In this document: positions 11,416-23,420 of the stretch, one piece after another | How positions within the stretch are numbered: the stretch's first letter is position 1 | Layout of the letters: each line of letters opens with the position of its first letter | DNA from: Metellina segmentata | Taxonomy: Eukaryota; Arthropoda; Arachnida; Araneae; Tetragnathidae | Reading direction: 5' to 3' | Assembly (NCBI GenBank): GCA_947359465.1 | Contig: OX375878.1 | Coordinates: 75,684,416-75,748,415 of the forward strand | DNA: 64,000 nucleotides | The notes under the pieces: model-generated | Database searches by the model: none | The model's input: the letters and a program-made list of their open reading frames with translations, nothing else | What the model was told of the DNA's origin: nothing | Translations under genes and position numbers: made by a program

Positions 11416-12719
11416 ATTAATATGAAATGTCAACGCACTAGACGAACGTAAACATTATATCGTGGTGAACAATGACATCACGTAGCGTTTTGAGGTCATG
11501 TGCTATTGCCGTACTTTTCGGTATTTTAAAACTTGAAATTTTAATTAAGTCCATTTTATGGGTTTTAATTGTCGTTTTTGAACATTTTGACAGTCAATCT
11601 GTTAATAAAACACAGATATTAGCATTTTCCTCACTGGTGCAAGTTCCTCATTGTTGACTATTCAAAATAGTTTGAAAATTTTGCTTCCCTCATAAAACTA
11701 ACAAATGTGTTTTATGCTACATACAAAATATTAATGTAAATACTTCATTTTGAGTCGTAAGTGACGATAAATGATGAGTCTATGAAATTACGACATACAT
11801 TCTTACAACCGATTACATGTTTTCTTTTGTGAATCGTTAGGTATTTTATTCTACTGTATTAAAAACTTTGCCATTTTCCATTGTGATCAAAACAAAATGT
11901 AATTTCTTTCAAAATGCTCTCAGGAAGATCATTATGTATATTTTTTTCTAAATTATTTTCTTTAATCGATCGATTCCTTATCCTCTACATAAGTGTTTCT
12001 CTACTAGCTAAAAACATATAAGTATTCTTATTTGAACGAATGCTCAAAAAAGGATACTTTTATGTTTTTAGTGTTAAGAACATGTAGATTTTAGTATTAA
12101 GTATATGTGTTTTAGTATTGTTTTATGCTAGTAAGAACACACATTTATGCTGCGCATTTTAAAATCTATTTCTAAAATTTTTCAGAAAATACTTTTAGTA
12201 TGTCAGACATTTCAAGTATACGACAATGTTACATTGTTATTGAAAAGTTCAGCTTTTCGATCCAAAACTATTTTCTACAGTTACACGGAATAACTTCCAA
12301 ATGTTTATCGCTTCAGAATCAATACATTAACTGCATGAACGGCTGATAAGAAAGAAAGAAATAGATCCGCAGACACACATGATACAACAGCAGAAAATTC
12401 TTAGTTTTAAACTCGTTCTGTTCGTCCAGATCAATGAAATAAAATCGGGCGCTGTTTTAAGCAACTTTCAAGCATTACCAAAAAATTCAGAAAATGCGTT
12501 CAGTGTTTCCAAGCCTGATCCCGTATTTATTGAAAAGTTCAACTTTTCAAAAGTTGCTTAACAAAATAGCTTTATAATATATATCCGTTCAGCAACAATA
12601 AATTAACTGCGTCACGAGAAAGGAAATAAATAGACCCCGGACGCACACACGAGACAACAGCAGACCGAAATCCGAAAACAAAAAGCTAAATACGAAACCA
12701 CTTTGCATATTTCGTCAAT

Positions 12720-13390
12720 GCATCTCCCTCTCTCTCACCGGGTGAGACCCCCTTTATACCCACGACCGAAGGGGTCTAATGCCCGCATAATTAAGCACAC
12801 AACAAGTGGATGTTAAGGGCCGGAAAAGTGGGGAAAATGAAATCTCGGGGCGAAAAAGATAAATTAAAACGTTTTCCAGACGGGGAAGAAAATGTAATTA
12901 GGTAATGAATTAAAGGGAGAAAATGAGGACAAGCGTACTGAAAAAATGAAACGTGTCCATAGGAAGTGGGGATAAAAAAAAGCGGCAGAAAGGGAAAATG
13001 GGGAAGAAAGGCGAGATTAGCCCGAAGAATGACGCGCCCTCCTAAAGGTGAAGGAGGGGTTGAGATCGGGGGATGGGGGAGGTTTTAATAAATATGGCCA
13101 GCCGGGAATTTGTTCCGCAGGTTCTGGGAGAAAGAGATCTAAAAGAGAGGGGGAAGTGAGGCACCGGTCCAGATGATCATTTCTGTCGACCGTTTTCATT
13201 TACATGCAAATGAAGTGTCGTTGGAGGCTGCTCACGCGAACTTATTTCTATACAAGGTCCTTTTCCGAGGGATCATGTTAAAAATTGAACAAGTCACTTT
13301 TCAGGTGGGATCGGTCGTTGGTGAGTTCATTAGTATCGTTTCTGAAAGTTTGCTGGGAATTTCACCAACCAGCGGGAAATAAAGAATGGT
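12720..13390. promoter_or_regulatory. Candidate conserved non-coding island
   Basis: The sequence becomes clearly less AT-rich and non-repetitive here. It includes an octamer ATGCAAAT (13204-13211), a POU-domain target, overlapping ATTTACATG, and TAATTAAG homeodomain-type sites near 12788. It sits 5' of the IRO-box exon within the gene. Small open frames across it look like shadows of the composition. Candidate enhancer by composition and motifs only. Confidence 0.3.
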
Positions 13391-15029
13391 AAACAAGTAG
13401 ATTTTCGGGAAGGATGGCTGGGGAGAACTTCAGAGTTGAACGCATTGATTGTTCATATAGGGATAGCATCATCACTTGCTTCAAAAAGGAGTTGAGTTGT
13501 GATGCTTTGGACGTGGTAGTGTGCTTTGCTTTGTTGCTCAAAATGTGTTATTCTAGTGTGTCTGTCCCTTTATTATTTTGGATTATCTTATTATATGAAG
13601 AAATCGCGATTGATGCGTGATTAACTGAACCTATATCAGCGATCGTAATTGCGTGAATAAACGGAACCAAGATTGTTTGTCTTGTGTATGTGTTGAAATA
13701 CTCTCAAATAAAACGCTCTTTTCATTTCACCTTGTGACTTAACAACAATTCACTAGCTTACAGAGGATTTATTCGCTGAATGAACATTAAACCTGATTAT
13801 ACAGATTAAATAAGAAACAATTCTTACAAATGAAGGGGTTAATTTCTCACCTGATTAACTCTATCATGCATCAACATCTATCTTGTGAAATACAAGACAG
13901 ATTTTTTAATTTCTTCAATCCAATCATGAAAAATGTATTCGAAATATTAAAAGGTATTTATGCAAGAAATCATTTCGAAATGTGTGTGTGAAGGACCTTG
14001 TTTCTATTTATTTCAACCTATTTAAAAATATTCCTATTCTTTACCAATTTCAAAATTTTATGAGAATTCAAAATAATTTATTTTTTTGCATAGGTTACAA
14101 AAAAAAACGCAATGAAAAAGATTTTCTACTTGGAAGTTTTTTATTCTTCAATTCATGCAGAGAAGTTTGACGCAGGCTTTTAAATCTGTCCGTCATGTGA
14201 TACTTTTATCGGAAATAATAAAAAATTGCTTCTTAGTAAATTGAGTTCAGAATGATCATTTCAGTACAATAGCAAATGAGGTAATCGAATCAATTATGCT
14301 AATAATTATTTTGTCAAAAAGATGACCTTTGTTTCTATAGAGTTAATTTTATTAAAAACCACTAGTATTAGAAGTAGTTGGTACTATATAAACCTAAATA
14401 AACTTGTTCTTAAAGCAATTCATTGTTGTTTGTAAGATTCTAGGGACCAGACATCTGAAATGATTATATTTCCAAACCCCCTTCAGATCTATAAATGTAA
14501 TTAGTCTTGCCCTTAAAGATTTTGATGTAGATCGTTTTCAAAAGAATTCTGATCCGATCCAATTTTTTAAAATCATAAAATACTTTTGAAATGGAACTTT
14601 AACCATAGATTAAGGACAAATAAAACATTTGTTTACTAGAAGATAAAGCCTTTTACTTTCAGTCTCATGAAGAGAGAGTACTCATAGCAGAATAACATAC
14701 TGTACACATATATCGCAGCTTTTAAACTATACAGTTAAAGATATTACTTTTTTTATAAATATGAAAACTTTATCATTCCAGAGATGTACGATGTCCATAA
14801 AGTCTCTTTACAACTTCAAAAATTTATTACAAAGGCAAATAAAAAGACAGATAAGTGGAAATTATTACAAAATGAGACCTAAATATTTAATTTTTGTTTG
14901 CCTCATTTAATACACCTCTATATGGGCACCATTAGTTGCAAGAAAGCACATTAAGACGGTACTCGATTTCTTGTCACGTTAGCTATAGCATACCATCAAT
15001 GGTGGCAATGGCATACACGATATCTTTAA

Positions 15030-15130
15030 CATGAACCTATAGAAAGAAGTCGAAGGGAGTGATATCTGGTGAAAGAGTGGGTAAAGGAATTGGGCTACCT
15101 CTTGCAATCCACCTGCCTGGAAATGTTTCT
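15030..15130 (-). pseudogene. Mariner-type transposase fragment, left unit
   Basis: The minus strand shows RWIARGSPIPLPTLSPD then ITPFDFFL, the region around the last catalytic Asp in IS630/Tc1/mariner-type transposases of the RWIGRGGP..WPPRSPDLTP..FFLWG kind. The Trp codon after FFL is replaced by a stop. The rest continues, decayed, to the left terminus. Confidence 0.75.
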
Positions 15131-15156
15131 TTTAGAAACACACTACCATGCTGTCC

Positions 15157-15310
15157 CCAATGTGGTGATGTATCGAACAAAGGTACGAAACAACACTAAT
15201 CTAAAAAAGAGGATCACTGATGCCATGACCACCATTGATGAGGGTATGATACAGCGAACATGGCAAGAAATCGAATAACGGTTTGATGTGCTTCGAGCCA
15301 CTAATGGTCC
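15157..15310 (+). pseudogene. Mariner-type transposase fragment, right unit
   Basis: The plus strand encodes VMYRTKVRNNTNLKKRI, TDAMTTIDEGMIQRTWQEI and, after a stop, RFDVLRATNGPRIEV, the C-terminal end of the same transposase family. It is in opposite orientation to the left unit, which defines the palindromic rearrangement. Confidence 0.78.
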
Positions 15311-15952
15311 CCGTATAGAAGTGTGTTATAAATGAGGCAAAAAAAAACTTAAATATACGTCTCATTTTGTAATAATTTCCACTTATCCGGGGTTTTCATT
15401 TGCCATAGTAAATCCTAATAATTTAAGAAATTGTAAAGAGACTTTATGGACACTGTATAGTTGCATAGCTATCTTACCATGATGTCAATAATGTTTTTTT
15501 TTTCAAATGATCGAATTTCTCAGATGATTATTCCGTGAATACAATATAAGGTGAAGATATAAATTTTTTCATATAGTTTAGTTTGTTTAAAACTAAGATT
15601 TCTTAGAGCCTGCAGTAAACAACTTTTTCACCCCTTTATGACCCATTTGTGGCCAATTAGATATAAAAGCTTTACCAATCTCTGGTATACTTAAATGGTT
15701 ATACTACCTAAATGTGTTGAGATTTTTCCGTTTCTCAAATAATGATTCAATTTCACAACTGATACTTACATTTAATTGTGTTTACGTAATTTGTATTAAA
15801 TACAGCTTAAAACTGAGATTTCGACGATTCTAATGCTCAATTCTAATGATTGATGGTCATACCCTCCTGTACCCTCTTATGGGTGTACCTCACAATTTGA
15901 GAACCGCATTTGTAGAAGGACAATATCAGAAAACAATTCAGGAGGTTCTTAC

Positions 15953-16362
15953 TCGAATCTTCGCACGCCGTAATCCTCCTGTCACTCTCATCCTCGCTTT
16001 CGCATCTCGCAGTCCTCGAGTCTGAGTCCACCCTGTCACTCCTGTCACTCCTGGCCGTCCTCTTGGCGTCCGAGTCGTCATCCCCGTCGTCGTCATCGTC
16101 GTAGTCTTTGACATCATCAGCGTCCATCTTGTTCCTGGGCTCCCAGGTCATCTTGTTCTCCTTCTTGAGCCTCCTGCGAGCGTTGGCGAACCAGGTCGAG
16201 ACCTGGGTGAGGGTCATCTTGGTGATGATGGCCAACATGATCTTCTCCCCTTTCGTCGGGTAGGGATTCTTCCGATGCTCGTTCAGCCACGCCTTCAGGG
16301 TGCTGGTGGAGTCGCGGGTCACGTTCTTCCGTCTGGCACCATTGAAGTCCAAGCCTCCGTAG
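15953..16362 (-). CDS. Irx: Iroquois TALE homeodomain exon
   Basis: This 410-nt exon runs from the acceptor TTCCTTTTGCAG to the donor TCGA/GTAAGA. It encodes the sequence-specific DNA-binding domain. The homeodomain covers about residues 114-176 of the visible protein (nt 16337-16149). It has the TALE three-residue insertion (PYP in NPYPTKGEK), the recognition helix with [16 protein letters not shown], and the Iroquois-typical KMTWEPRNK directly after. The wider family usually has KNATR at the N-terminal arm; here it reads KNVTR. A highly acidic stretch rich in Asp follows (about residues 185-206), then a Ser/Arg/Asp-rich segment containing repeated RSDR. Read-through past the donor gives an unrelated tail, which I treat as intron. 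The flank [10 protein letters not shown] and EHRKNPYP look mirror-like rather than araucan/caupolican-like, from memory of the families only. Confidence 0.96.
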
Positions 16363-18045
16363 CTGCAAAAGGAAGCAATACCATTTGTGACTGTACCAAA
16401 CTGTTGATGGCGACTGGCCAACAATTGTTGCAATTTTTTTAAATGCAGCTACCCTGTAGTAATAAGTGTGGATGAACTTAGTAGCCATCTTAAAAATTAA
16501 TTTACAACATAGTTAATTTATCACCCCATGAAGTACTTTTTGGTAGGAAAAGTTGCACAGTCTTTTGCTTTTTCTGCTAAATTGCTGACCCAGTCGCGTT
16601 TTTGAACAAGTGCACTTTAAAAAGAACAAACTCGATGGCACTTCTGACAAATACCTGATAGTCACCAAACTTCAATGGATTGTGCTCGGTGAACAAATGA
16701 ACTATCAATGTGATGCCGATCACTTCCAACAACTGTCGTACTAACGGTCACTGCGTCTATTTCTATCACGACCACACTCTTCATTACCATTTAGCATTTT
16801 CTTTACTTAGTGCCTTACTCTCGGGTTCTACACAGGATATTATCTACTGCATTATTAAGCATACGGAAGTACTCACGTGATATTAATACAGCTCTCACTG
16901 TCTTGCACAATTTGCAATCGATCCACTAATGGTAGCATCTATCAAATTCACTGCTAAATTCTTGAAGAAATATTATGGTGAGCTTACCTATCACAATTAA
17001 CTTAAAACAAGGTAAGTTATATGGCAGCATAACCTATCTCAATCATGAATTATTTTTTGCTAGAGAGAGGTGTACTGTCTTTAAATTTCCAAAAGACGTT
17101 ATGTTGATAGTACCCATGTGTAAAATCTATTGATATCTTCTATTAAGTAAACGAAGAATGAACAGAGAAGAGAACGAAGAGAGAAAATTGAAAAACGGAT
17201 ATAGATTGTTACTAAAAGGAAAGATTTTCACACTTTCGATAGAGAACTAATTGAGGAATATGTATTTTTGTACAGATTTTTTAGTATTGATTTGTGTATA
17301 CTACTGTAGTTATATTTGTTTTTAATTAAATTATATATTCATATCTAACTGTACTGTCTTGCTTTGTCAGATTACCCTGTAGTGGAAATATATTGTACAT
17401 TTGTGTTTACTGTATGATATATTTTATCAGATTTCTGTGTTTTCATGTTTACTAGTCACATCTCTTTCAATACTGTATACTGTAAATGTACTTGAGCTTG
17501 ATGTGTGATTTCATTTGAGTTATGTTATTAAATTGTGAATTGTGTACAGGTGGTTATATTGGGATGTGTTGTCAACTGGATTGCATCTTTAAAATATTAT
17601 TTATACCAATATCATGATAGAAATTTTTAATAAACAGTTTAGTAAATTTGTAAACAATGAAAACTTATTAAGTAACTGAGGGAATACATATTTATATTTA
17701 ATATAGTGTCAACCTGAAAGTTGTTTTTAATTATCCAATTAGAGAAAATACATTTATTTTCATATAAATAAAATTATCTCATGTCATAAAGGCGATGAAA
17801 TAATGCTTGTGAATATAAATATATGAATATAAATATGAATATAAATATATGAATATAAATATGAATATAAATATATGTCTATAAAGATATTAATTTAATT
17901 CACTTTGCTAACATCTTTGATTCTTCGATACAAATATGCCTCGTTTTATATTTTAATATCAATATCCACTATACCTTCTAGATATATCTGTTTGCACTTA
18001 AAATATGGAAAGATCTAGCAGTTATTGAACAAGAAATATATTTAC
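16363..18045 (-). other. Irx: Intron between linker and homeobox exons
   Basis: A 1,683-bp intron, AT-rich, with no coding sequence. The only notable item is a short GAATATAAATAT tandem repeat at about 17810-17878. Confidence 0.85.
17810..17878. repeat. GAATATAAATAT(AT) tandem repeat
   Basis: Five to six units alternating between 12 and 14 bp. Low-complexity tract inside the short intron. Confidence 0.9.
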
Positions 18046-18140
18046 CCGTATGCTGCTAGACTTGGATCGTAATAGTAAGATGCAGAAGGAGCTATGCCTC
18101 TCCAAGGGTCTGTTGCATCCTTCATGCCATAGGCTGTACT
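18046..18140 (-). CDS. Irx: Iroquois homeobox gene, linker exon before the homeodomain
   Basis: A 95-nt exon between the acceptor TTCCTTCCAG and the donor GG/GTAAAT. It encodes STAYGMKDATDPWRG, then IAPSASYYYDPSLAAYG with the last glycine codon split over the intron. The motifs YGMKD, DPWRG and YDPSLAAYG match the conserved linker that precedes the Iroquois homeodomain. The exon takes over from the upstream exon in phase 0 and hands on in phase 2, so the split codon GG/C is completed by the homeobox exon to give ...[17 protein letters not shown]. It is short and easily missed by gene finders. The junction phases and the motif continuity make it secure. Confidence 0.9.
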
Positions 18141-19689
18141 CTGGAAGGAAAGAAATAGAAATTATATAATGGACACTGGATATATAAATACTTTGCATAC
18201 TTACTTTCTTTGGAACATTTATACTGTGTATTGAGAACTCGTAAACACTACTTCATCTTTTATGTCTTACAAAATAATAAAGTTTGCCTTAAATTAAGGG
18301 CTGTTACTCATTACTTGAGTGCTCAGGGATCCATTTCATAAATATTATCTATGTCGCAAGCAGTAGAATCCAAATTTGTAGGGATTGGAACTTCAGGTCT
18401 ATGAGACACAGGCCTAATAGCAGAGCGACATTAAATGTTATTTTTACTCTATTATTAACAGCAGTGTATTTTGCATGAGGAAAAAAAATAACACCAATCC
18501 CCTGTGTTTCTTTGATACTTTCCAAATCATTAAAATAGACAACAGTACACAGCGCTCAACAACAACATTACACAACACTCGGGGGCAAGACAATTTTTAA
18601 ATACCAAACAAAAACAAAACTTCACTAAAAATACATTTATTTACATGTTAACTGCCATGGTGATAACGAAAATGCTTCTTGCCATACTGAGGCAATAAAA
18701 TTGATTGGAGGTTGGTCCTGTTCGAACATGCTTGTTTCTAAGCGACAGGTTGGCACTTGTTGCACTATGACTCATAGTTACACTTAGATACCGTTAGTGG
18801 CTACATATATAATATTATCGAATTAATTATTTGCATATTCTGAATTTAGTAGATTATGCAAACAATATCAAATATTGTCTTCGTAATCGTTATTTAAGAA
18901 TATATCCGTACATCCTGGACCTTAAATGAAGAGTTATTAATTTCAAGTAATGTTTTTTTCTCAACAATAAAAACTGAATTAATGGAGGAAATTGTTTACA
19001 TTTCCAAATTCTGCATTTTAAATTTCATTAAAATCGCAAAAAGAAACAACATACCTGTGATCATGCTTGATTTAAAATACGAGAAAACTATAGCTTAATA
19101 GTACCGAAGACAAGTAGCAGTTCTGAAATACTTCCCTATATATAGTAAGATAATTTGATGTTTTGGGGAAAAGATTAAGTGGTCTGATTAAGTGAAAAGA
19201 TTATGTGAAGTGGTTAAAAGATCAACGAAACCAATTCTTGGAAGTAACTGTTTTCATTCAAACCTGTTCTGATTCATGTGAACAACGCTGTTCTCTTAGA
19301 GTGTTTGATGATAAAAAAAAACAGCAAATAAACAAAGTAAGGTAAACAAGAAGATAATTAAAAGTATGAATTTTTTTAAAACATCATCTTCATTCTGCTT
19401 TTTTCGATCAGATTAAGAATAAGACAATGGTATTTACTAAAGTACCGTTAGGCTATTATACGTCATATTAAAATACAATGTAACACACCTTCTCTTAACT
19501 CTTTTTTTTATAAATTATTTATTACCTTATTCCCTTTTCTTTACAATTAACCTTGACTATGCATCGCACAATGAATCGAAAAGACCTAACTCAGAAGCCA
19601 CCAGGTTGAAGAATGCGCTTGTCTCCCCCAAAGACCCCAAACAATGTCGGGCCGAAATAACGAAGAGGACCGAAGCTCCATTTCTAATT

Positions 19690-21258
19690 TTAGCCCAACT
19701 CTGAGATCCCAAGAATCTTAATTCGGTCTGAGGGAAAAGAGGCCGACTCAAAAGATCCGAGGAATCCTTATGGATGAGGGGGCAGAGGGCGCTGCATAAC
19801 TCATTAAGAAGCCAGAGGCCTATTCTCTCTCTTCCCCATTGGAAAAATATTTCCCACTGACAAACATCTTCATAGCTATTTAAGTAGCGCGTAACAGACA
19901 CTCCTTAATGATGGCTGGGAGGAGGTGCGCCCAAAGCAACCGTGAGCTTTGGGCGGACAGGAGTTGACGTCTGTCCTCGCCTCCCGGGTGAAATGGCATC
20001 GCCTATTCGGAAAGTGTTTCCTCCGAAATTCCAAGATCACGACGTCTGACACGCACCCAAGCTTCAGGGAACCTGAACTCTTTTCCTTTTGACGTCTGAG
20101 GAAGCGAGAACATCGTTTTGCGTTCAGACGAGTAATACTCTTGTTCCGAATCGAGTGTAAATGTATCTTTGAGGCATGATTTTGAGTGTAATCAGGTGAT
20201 TACACTGGTTTCGGGTTTTAGCCTGATTCTGACAGCCCAAGAGTTTTAATTAGGGCTAAGGGAAACGAAACCGACTTAAAAGACACGATAAGTTCTTATA
20301 AATAAAGGGGTAAAAGGCGTTTCACAACTCATTTGGGAGTGAGAGGCCTATTCTCATCCCTACCGGGAAAATATTACCCACTGACAAACATCTTCATAGC
20401 TATTTAAGTAGCGCGGAACAGACATTTCTTAATGTTGTCTTGGAAGAGGTGCACTCAAGGAAACAATGCGCTCTGGGCAGATAGGAGTTGACATCTGTCC
20501 TCGCTTCTAGGTTGAAATGGCATCGCCTATTCGGAAATCGTTTTTGCCGAAATTCCGAGATCACGATGTCTAACACGCACCAGCGCCTTCTGTGTACCTG
20601 AACTATTTCACTTTTGACGTTTGGGACATGAGTTCTGTGCTCCAACGAGTAGATCCCTTGTTCGGAATCGAGTGTAAATGTATCTTTGAGGCATGATTTT
20701 TGAGTGTAATCAGGTGATTACACTAGTTTCGGTTTTCTAGCCTGACTCTGACATCCCAAGAGTTTTAATTAGGGCTAAGGGAAACGAAGTCGAATTAAAA
20801 GACACGAGCAGTCCTTATGGGTGAAGGGGCAGAAGTCGTTTCAGACATAACTCATTTGGGAGAGAGTCGCCTATTCTCGTCACAATTGGAAAAATATTTA
20901 CCAGTGACAAACATCTTCATAGCTATTTAAGTAGCGCGTAACAGACACTCCTTAATGACGGCTTGGAGGAGGTGCACCCAAGGAAACAGTGCGCCCTGGG
21001 CGGATAGGAGCTGACGTCTTTCCTCTCCTCTTGGTTGAAATGGCATCGCCTATTCGGAAAGCGTTTTCGCCAGAATTCCGTGATCACGATGTCTGACACG
21101 CACCAGCGTCTTCTGTGTACCTAAACTATTTCCCTTTTGACGTCTGGGACATGCGTTCTGGGCTCCGACGAGTGAAGCCCTTGTTCGGAATTGAGTGAAA
21201 ATGTATCTTTGAGGCATGACTTTAGGTATTATTGGGTGATTACACTGGTTTCGGTTAA
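19690..21258. repeat. Three tandem copies of a 524-bp unit
   Basis: The motif CATCTTCATAGCTATTTAAG recurs at 19865, 20389 and 20912, giving periods of 524 and 523 bp, and the surrounding sequence aligns over whole units. Each unit carries GGCATCGCCTATTCGGAAA and a TGATTACACT segment; in the first two it forms 9-bp arms GTGTAATCA and TGATTACAC around GG. The copies differ at many sites, so the triplication is not recent. The unit is GC-richer than its surroundings and lies 1.6 kb upstream (transcriptionally) of the linker exon. Weak open frames run through it but are not conserved between copies. Confidence 0.9.
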
Positions 21259-21804
21259 AATAGGAAGCGCTTCACTCTATGTTATGTTTATGGTGCGGAA
21301 ATAAAGTGTTTAAAGAAGAGCCTAAAGTGATAGAGTTTAAAGCCTAAATGTGGGAATACGAAGTTGATAATTATCCACCAAGATATTTGTTCAAGATGGT
21401 TGATCTGGTTTCGTGGCGTAAAGCTGTATTTGACAAAGCTGCGCTGACCTCAATACAATCAACGTCAAGTAAATGGACATACACACAAGGAGAGTTCAAC
21501 TTACACAGAAGGGATAAACTATATTCACGTTGGAATCGAACCTCGTTCAAGGTGGATTTTTATCAATATTTGGATAGCAATTAATGAAATACTATTAGTC
21601 CCGATTGATGTTGCTTTGTTTTACTATGTATTACACTTATCTGGGTGATCAGCATGATTTGAGTAAAACATGATGTGAATTAATCAAAACGGGAAGGGAA
21701 TAAAATTTGGATTAGGCACTTCCTTAGAAAAAAAATTTTGACTAATGCTGCGATTCTTGTAAAGAAAGTAGTTTCTACAAATTTGTTAAAATTTGTTAAG
21801 GATA

Positions 21805-21971
21805 GGTAGGAAAGTATTTAAATTAACGTCACATTGGAGTAACATAACGGGCTATTGGTGACGGTCTGGGATCGATCCCGAAGGGAAAGAACCGAGGACA
21901 ATACCACCAAGTTTTAACCACGATCAGCTGACGAGGCAACACCTGAGCTGGCACCCCACTCTCCAAACTGT
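21805..21971 (-). repeat. SINE family 1, 3' half
   Basis: Carries the tail and middle consensus (AACGGGCTATTGGTGACGG, GATCCC..AAGGGAAAGAACC, CACCTGAGCTGGCACCCCAC). The tRNA-like head is missing. Minus orientation. Confidence 0.75.
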
Positions 21972-22194
21972 TAACAATATAGTTGCCAATGTCTGGAAAG
22001 GAAATTATAGGATAATTTTTGTCTCTTTGATTAAACTTTGTATGTTGCCCCGTTACACTATACCGGATGCCGATATAATCTTGTAAAAGAGGGGTAAATT
22101 TGAACAGGATAAAACATGAAATTCTGGTTTGAGACACTTACCTAAACCAAAAAAGAAAGGGCTAATAATATGCCTTTTCTGTTTCTGTTGGATT

Positions 22195-22370
22195 GCACAG
22201 GGTTTTTTTTATTTTAGGCCCAAGATCCCTAAGCAAGGGCCTTGGTCGAGGAAGCTTAGGTCTTAGGCTTACTAGATATGGTGCCTTACTAGACAGGTCC
22301 TAGGCTCTTTGCCTGTTAATAAGCTTTTTTCCTAGGTAAAGGCAAGGTTTTTTTTTTTTTTTTTTGTAAT
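22195..22370. other. CCTAGG-rich segment with poly-T
   Basis: Contains repeated CCTAAG/CTTAGG/CCTAGG motifs in both orientations between T-rich tracts, the last a long T run at 22350-22366. It resembles the end of a transposable element, but no complete boundaries were found. Confidence 0.35.
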
Positions 22371-23089
22371 TTGTCAATTAAATCACATAATGGTAAGACT
22401 AATACGAATAATTATATTACGTCAGTAAAGCGATATATATACGAACATTCCGCATTGTCCCTCTACTCAGTGAAGCATTGAAAAGTCATTGAAAGTTTAT
22501 GGTTCTAATTCTAAAGACAATTTTATAAAGCTTTTTCTGAAGTGGATGAAAATATACTAAGCATCTTCTTGGAAGCATCATGTATCTGTGCAATACAAGT
22601 GCAGTTAGTTTTGATTCATTTAAGCTTAAGCCAATAGTATAGAACAAAACCTATCTAGATTGTTAATAATGGAGGTAAAAAAGTTGACAGTGATAGATTC
22701 AAAGGAGCTAAACCATATTATAAGAAAAAAATTTCAAATGTAAAAAGCACGAAATAAAACATAGAAATTAAAAACCCACAGGAACCACAAATACACGTAT
22801 TTCTATTATCTTTTTGTATTTCCTAATTTTCATAGTTTAGGTTACATAAATTCAATGTTCTAAATAGCATTCTAAATACTTAAAACTGCATTACTACATT
22901 CTTAATTAACACTGTACATATCTATTAAAACGTTGCCTACGAAAAGGCATCCACACAATACTTTCGTAAAAAAAGTGTAGCTATTAACCTGAATTTCCAT
23001 TGCAACCTACCATTCCTCCTAAAGCTGGAACAGGAAAATACCTAACTTTTCCTGTTACCAGTCTTTTAGTAGTCATGTAGTAATCACTC

Positions 23090-23420
23090 ACTTAAGAGAC
23101 GAGATTTTCCGTCATGATAACAAAGTCTGAACCCCCTACACACGGAAAAACTCCTTGCATTAACATGGGTTGAGTGATAGCCGATCACCCCATAAACCTA
23201 AGTAGGGCGACCCCCAAGTCTGTCAAACAGGCAGACGCCTACAAGTAAGGGGACACCTCGGGAAGTTGACCCCTTTTTTAACCTCTCTGAGTTTCGAGAT
23301 CTGTCATCTTCCCTTCGCTGTCGATCACTTTTAACGAGATAATTGATTCCCCAATTCCTTTCGTTGAAAGGCTTCTGGGAAGAGGATTATAAATAGAGAG
23401 CCTAAAACCCCGCCTCTCTG
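23090..23420. promoter_or_regulatory. Candidate conserved non-coding island
   Basis: GC-richer, non-repetitive stretch in the 40-kb intron with no coding potential, ending in a TATA-like GATTATAAATAG at about 23385. Candidate regulatory element on composition only. Confidence 0.25.

Larger units (their letters stand above)
14787..15457. mobile_element. Fold-back derivative of a Tc1/mariner-type element
   Basis: Terminal inverted repeats of 27 bp (core TGTCCATAAAGTCTCTTTAC) extend into arms of about 250 bp (14787-15040 and 15200-15457) that are diverged inverted copies of each other. The minus strand of the left unit encodes transposase C-terminal sequence (GRWIARGSP, SPDITPFDFFL, stop, VHVKDIVY). 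The plus strand of the right unit encodes the same C-terminal end (VMYRTKVRNN, KKRITDAMTTI, IQRTWQEIE). Two 3' halves of one element are therefore joined head to head. Inactive, and could form a long hairpin RNA if transcribed. Confidence 0.82.
10875..15952 (-). other. Irx: Intron between homeobox and IRO-box exons
   Basis: A 5,078-bp intron, mostly AT-rich. It holds an AT minisatellite, a GC-richer island at 12.7-13.4 kb and a fold-back transposon derivative at 14.8-15.5 kb. At 11070-11170 and 11430-11510 there are loosely inverted related segments (CTCAAAAACGC, TGACGTCA) that could be decayed element ends; this was not resolved. Confidence 0.7.

Noticed and set aside
11040..11660. Possible inverted-repeat element with CTCAAAAACGC and TGACGTCA segments
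   Set aside because: The inverted similarity is weak and interrupted by AT minisatellite; ends and target duplication could not be defined.
16117..16488. Alternative-frame open reading frame across the homeobox
   Set aside because: It overlaps the homeodomain frame and encodes an Arg/Asp/Gln-rich peptide without known motifs.
19557..20645. Minus-strand open frames of 114 and 81 codons in the 524-bp repeat
   Set aside because: The frames are not preserved between tandem units and no domain is visible.
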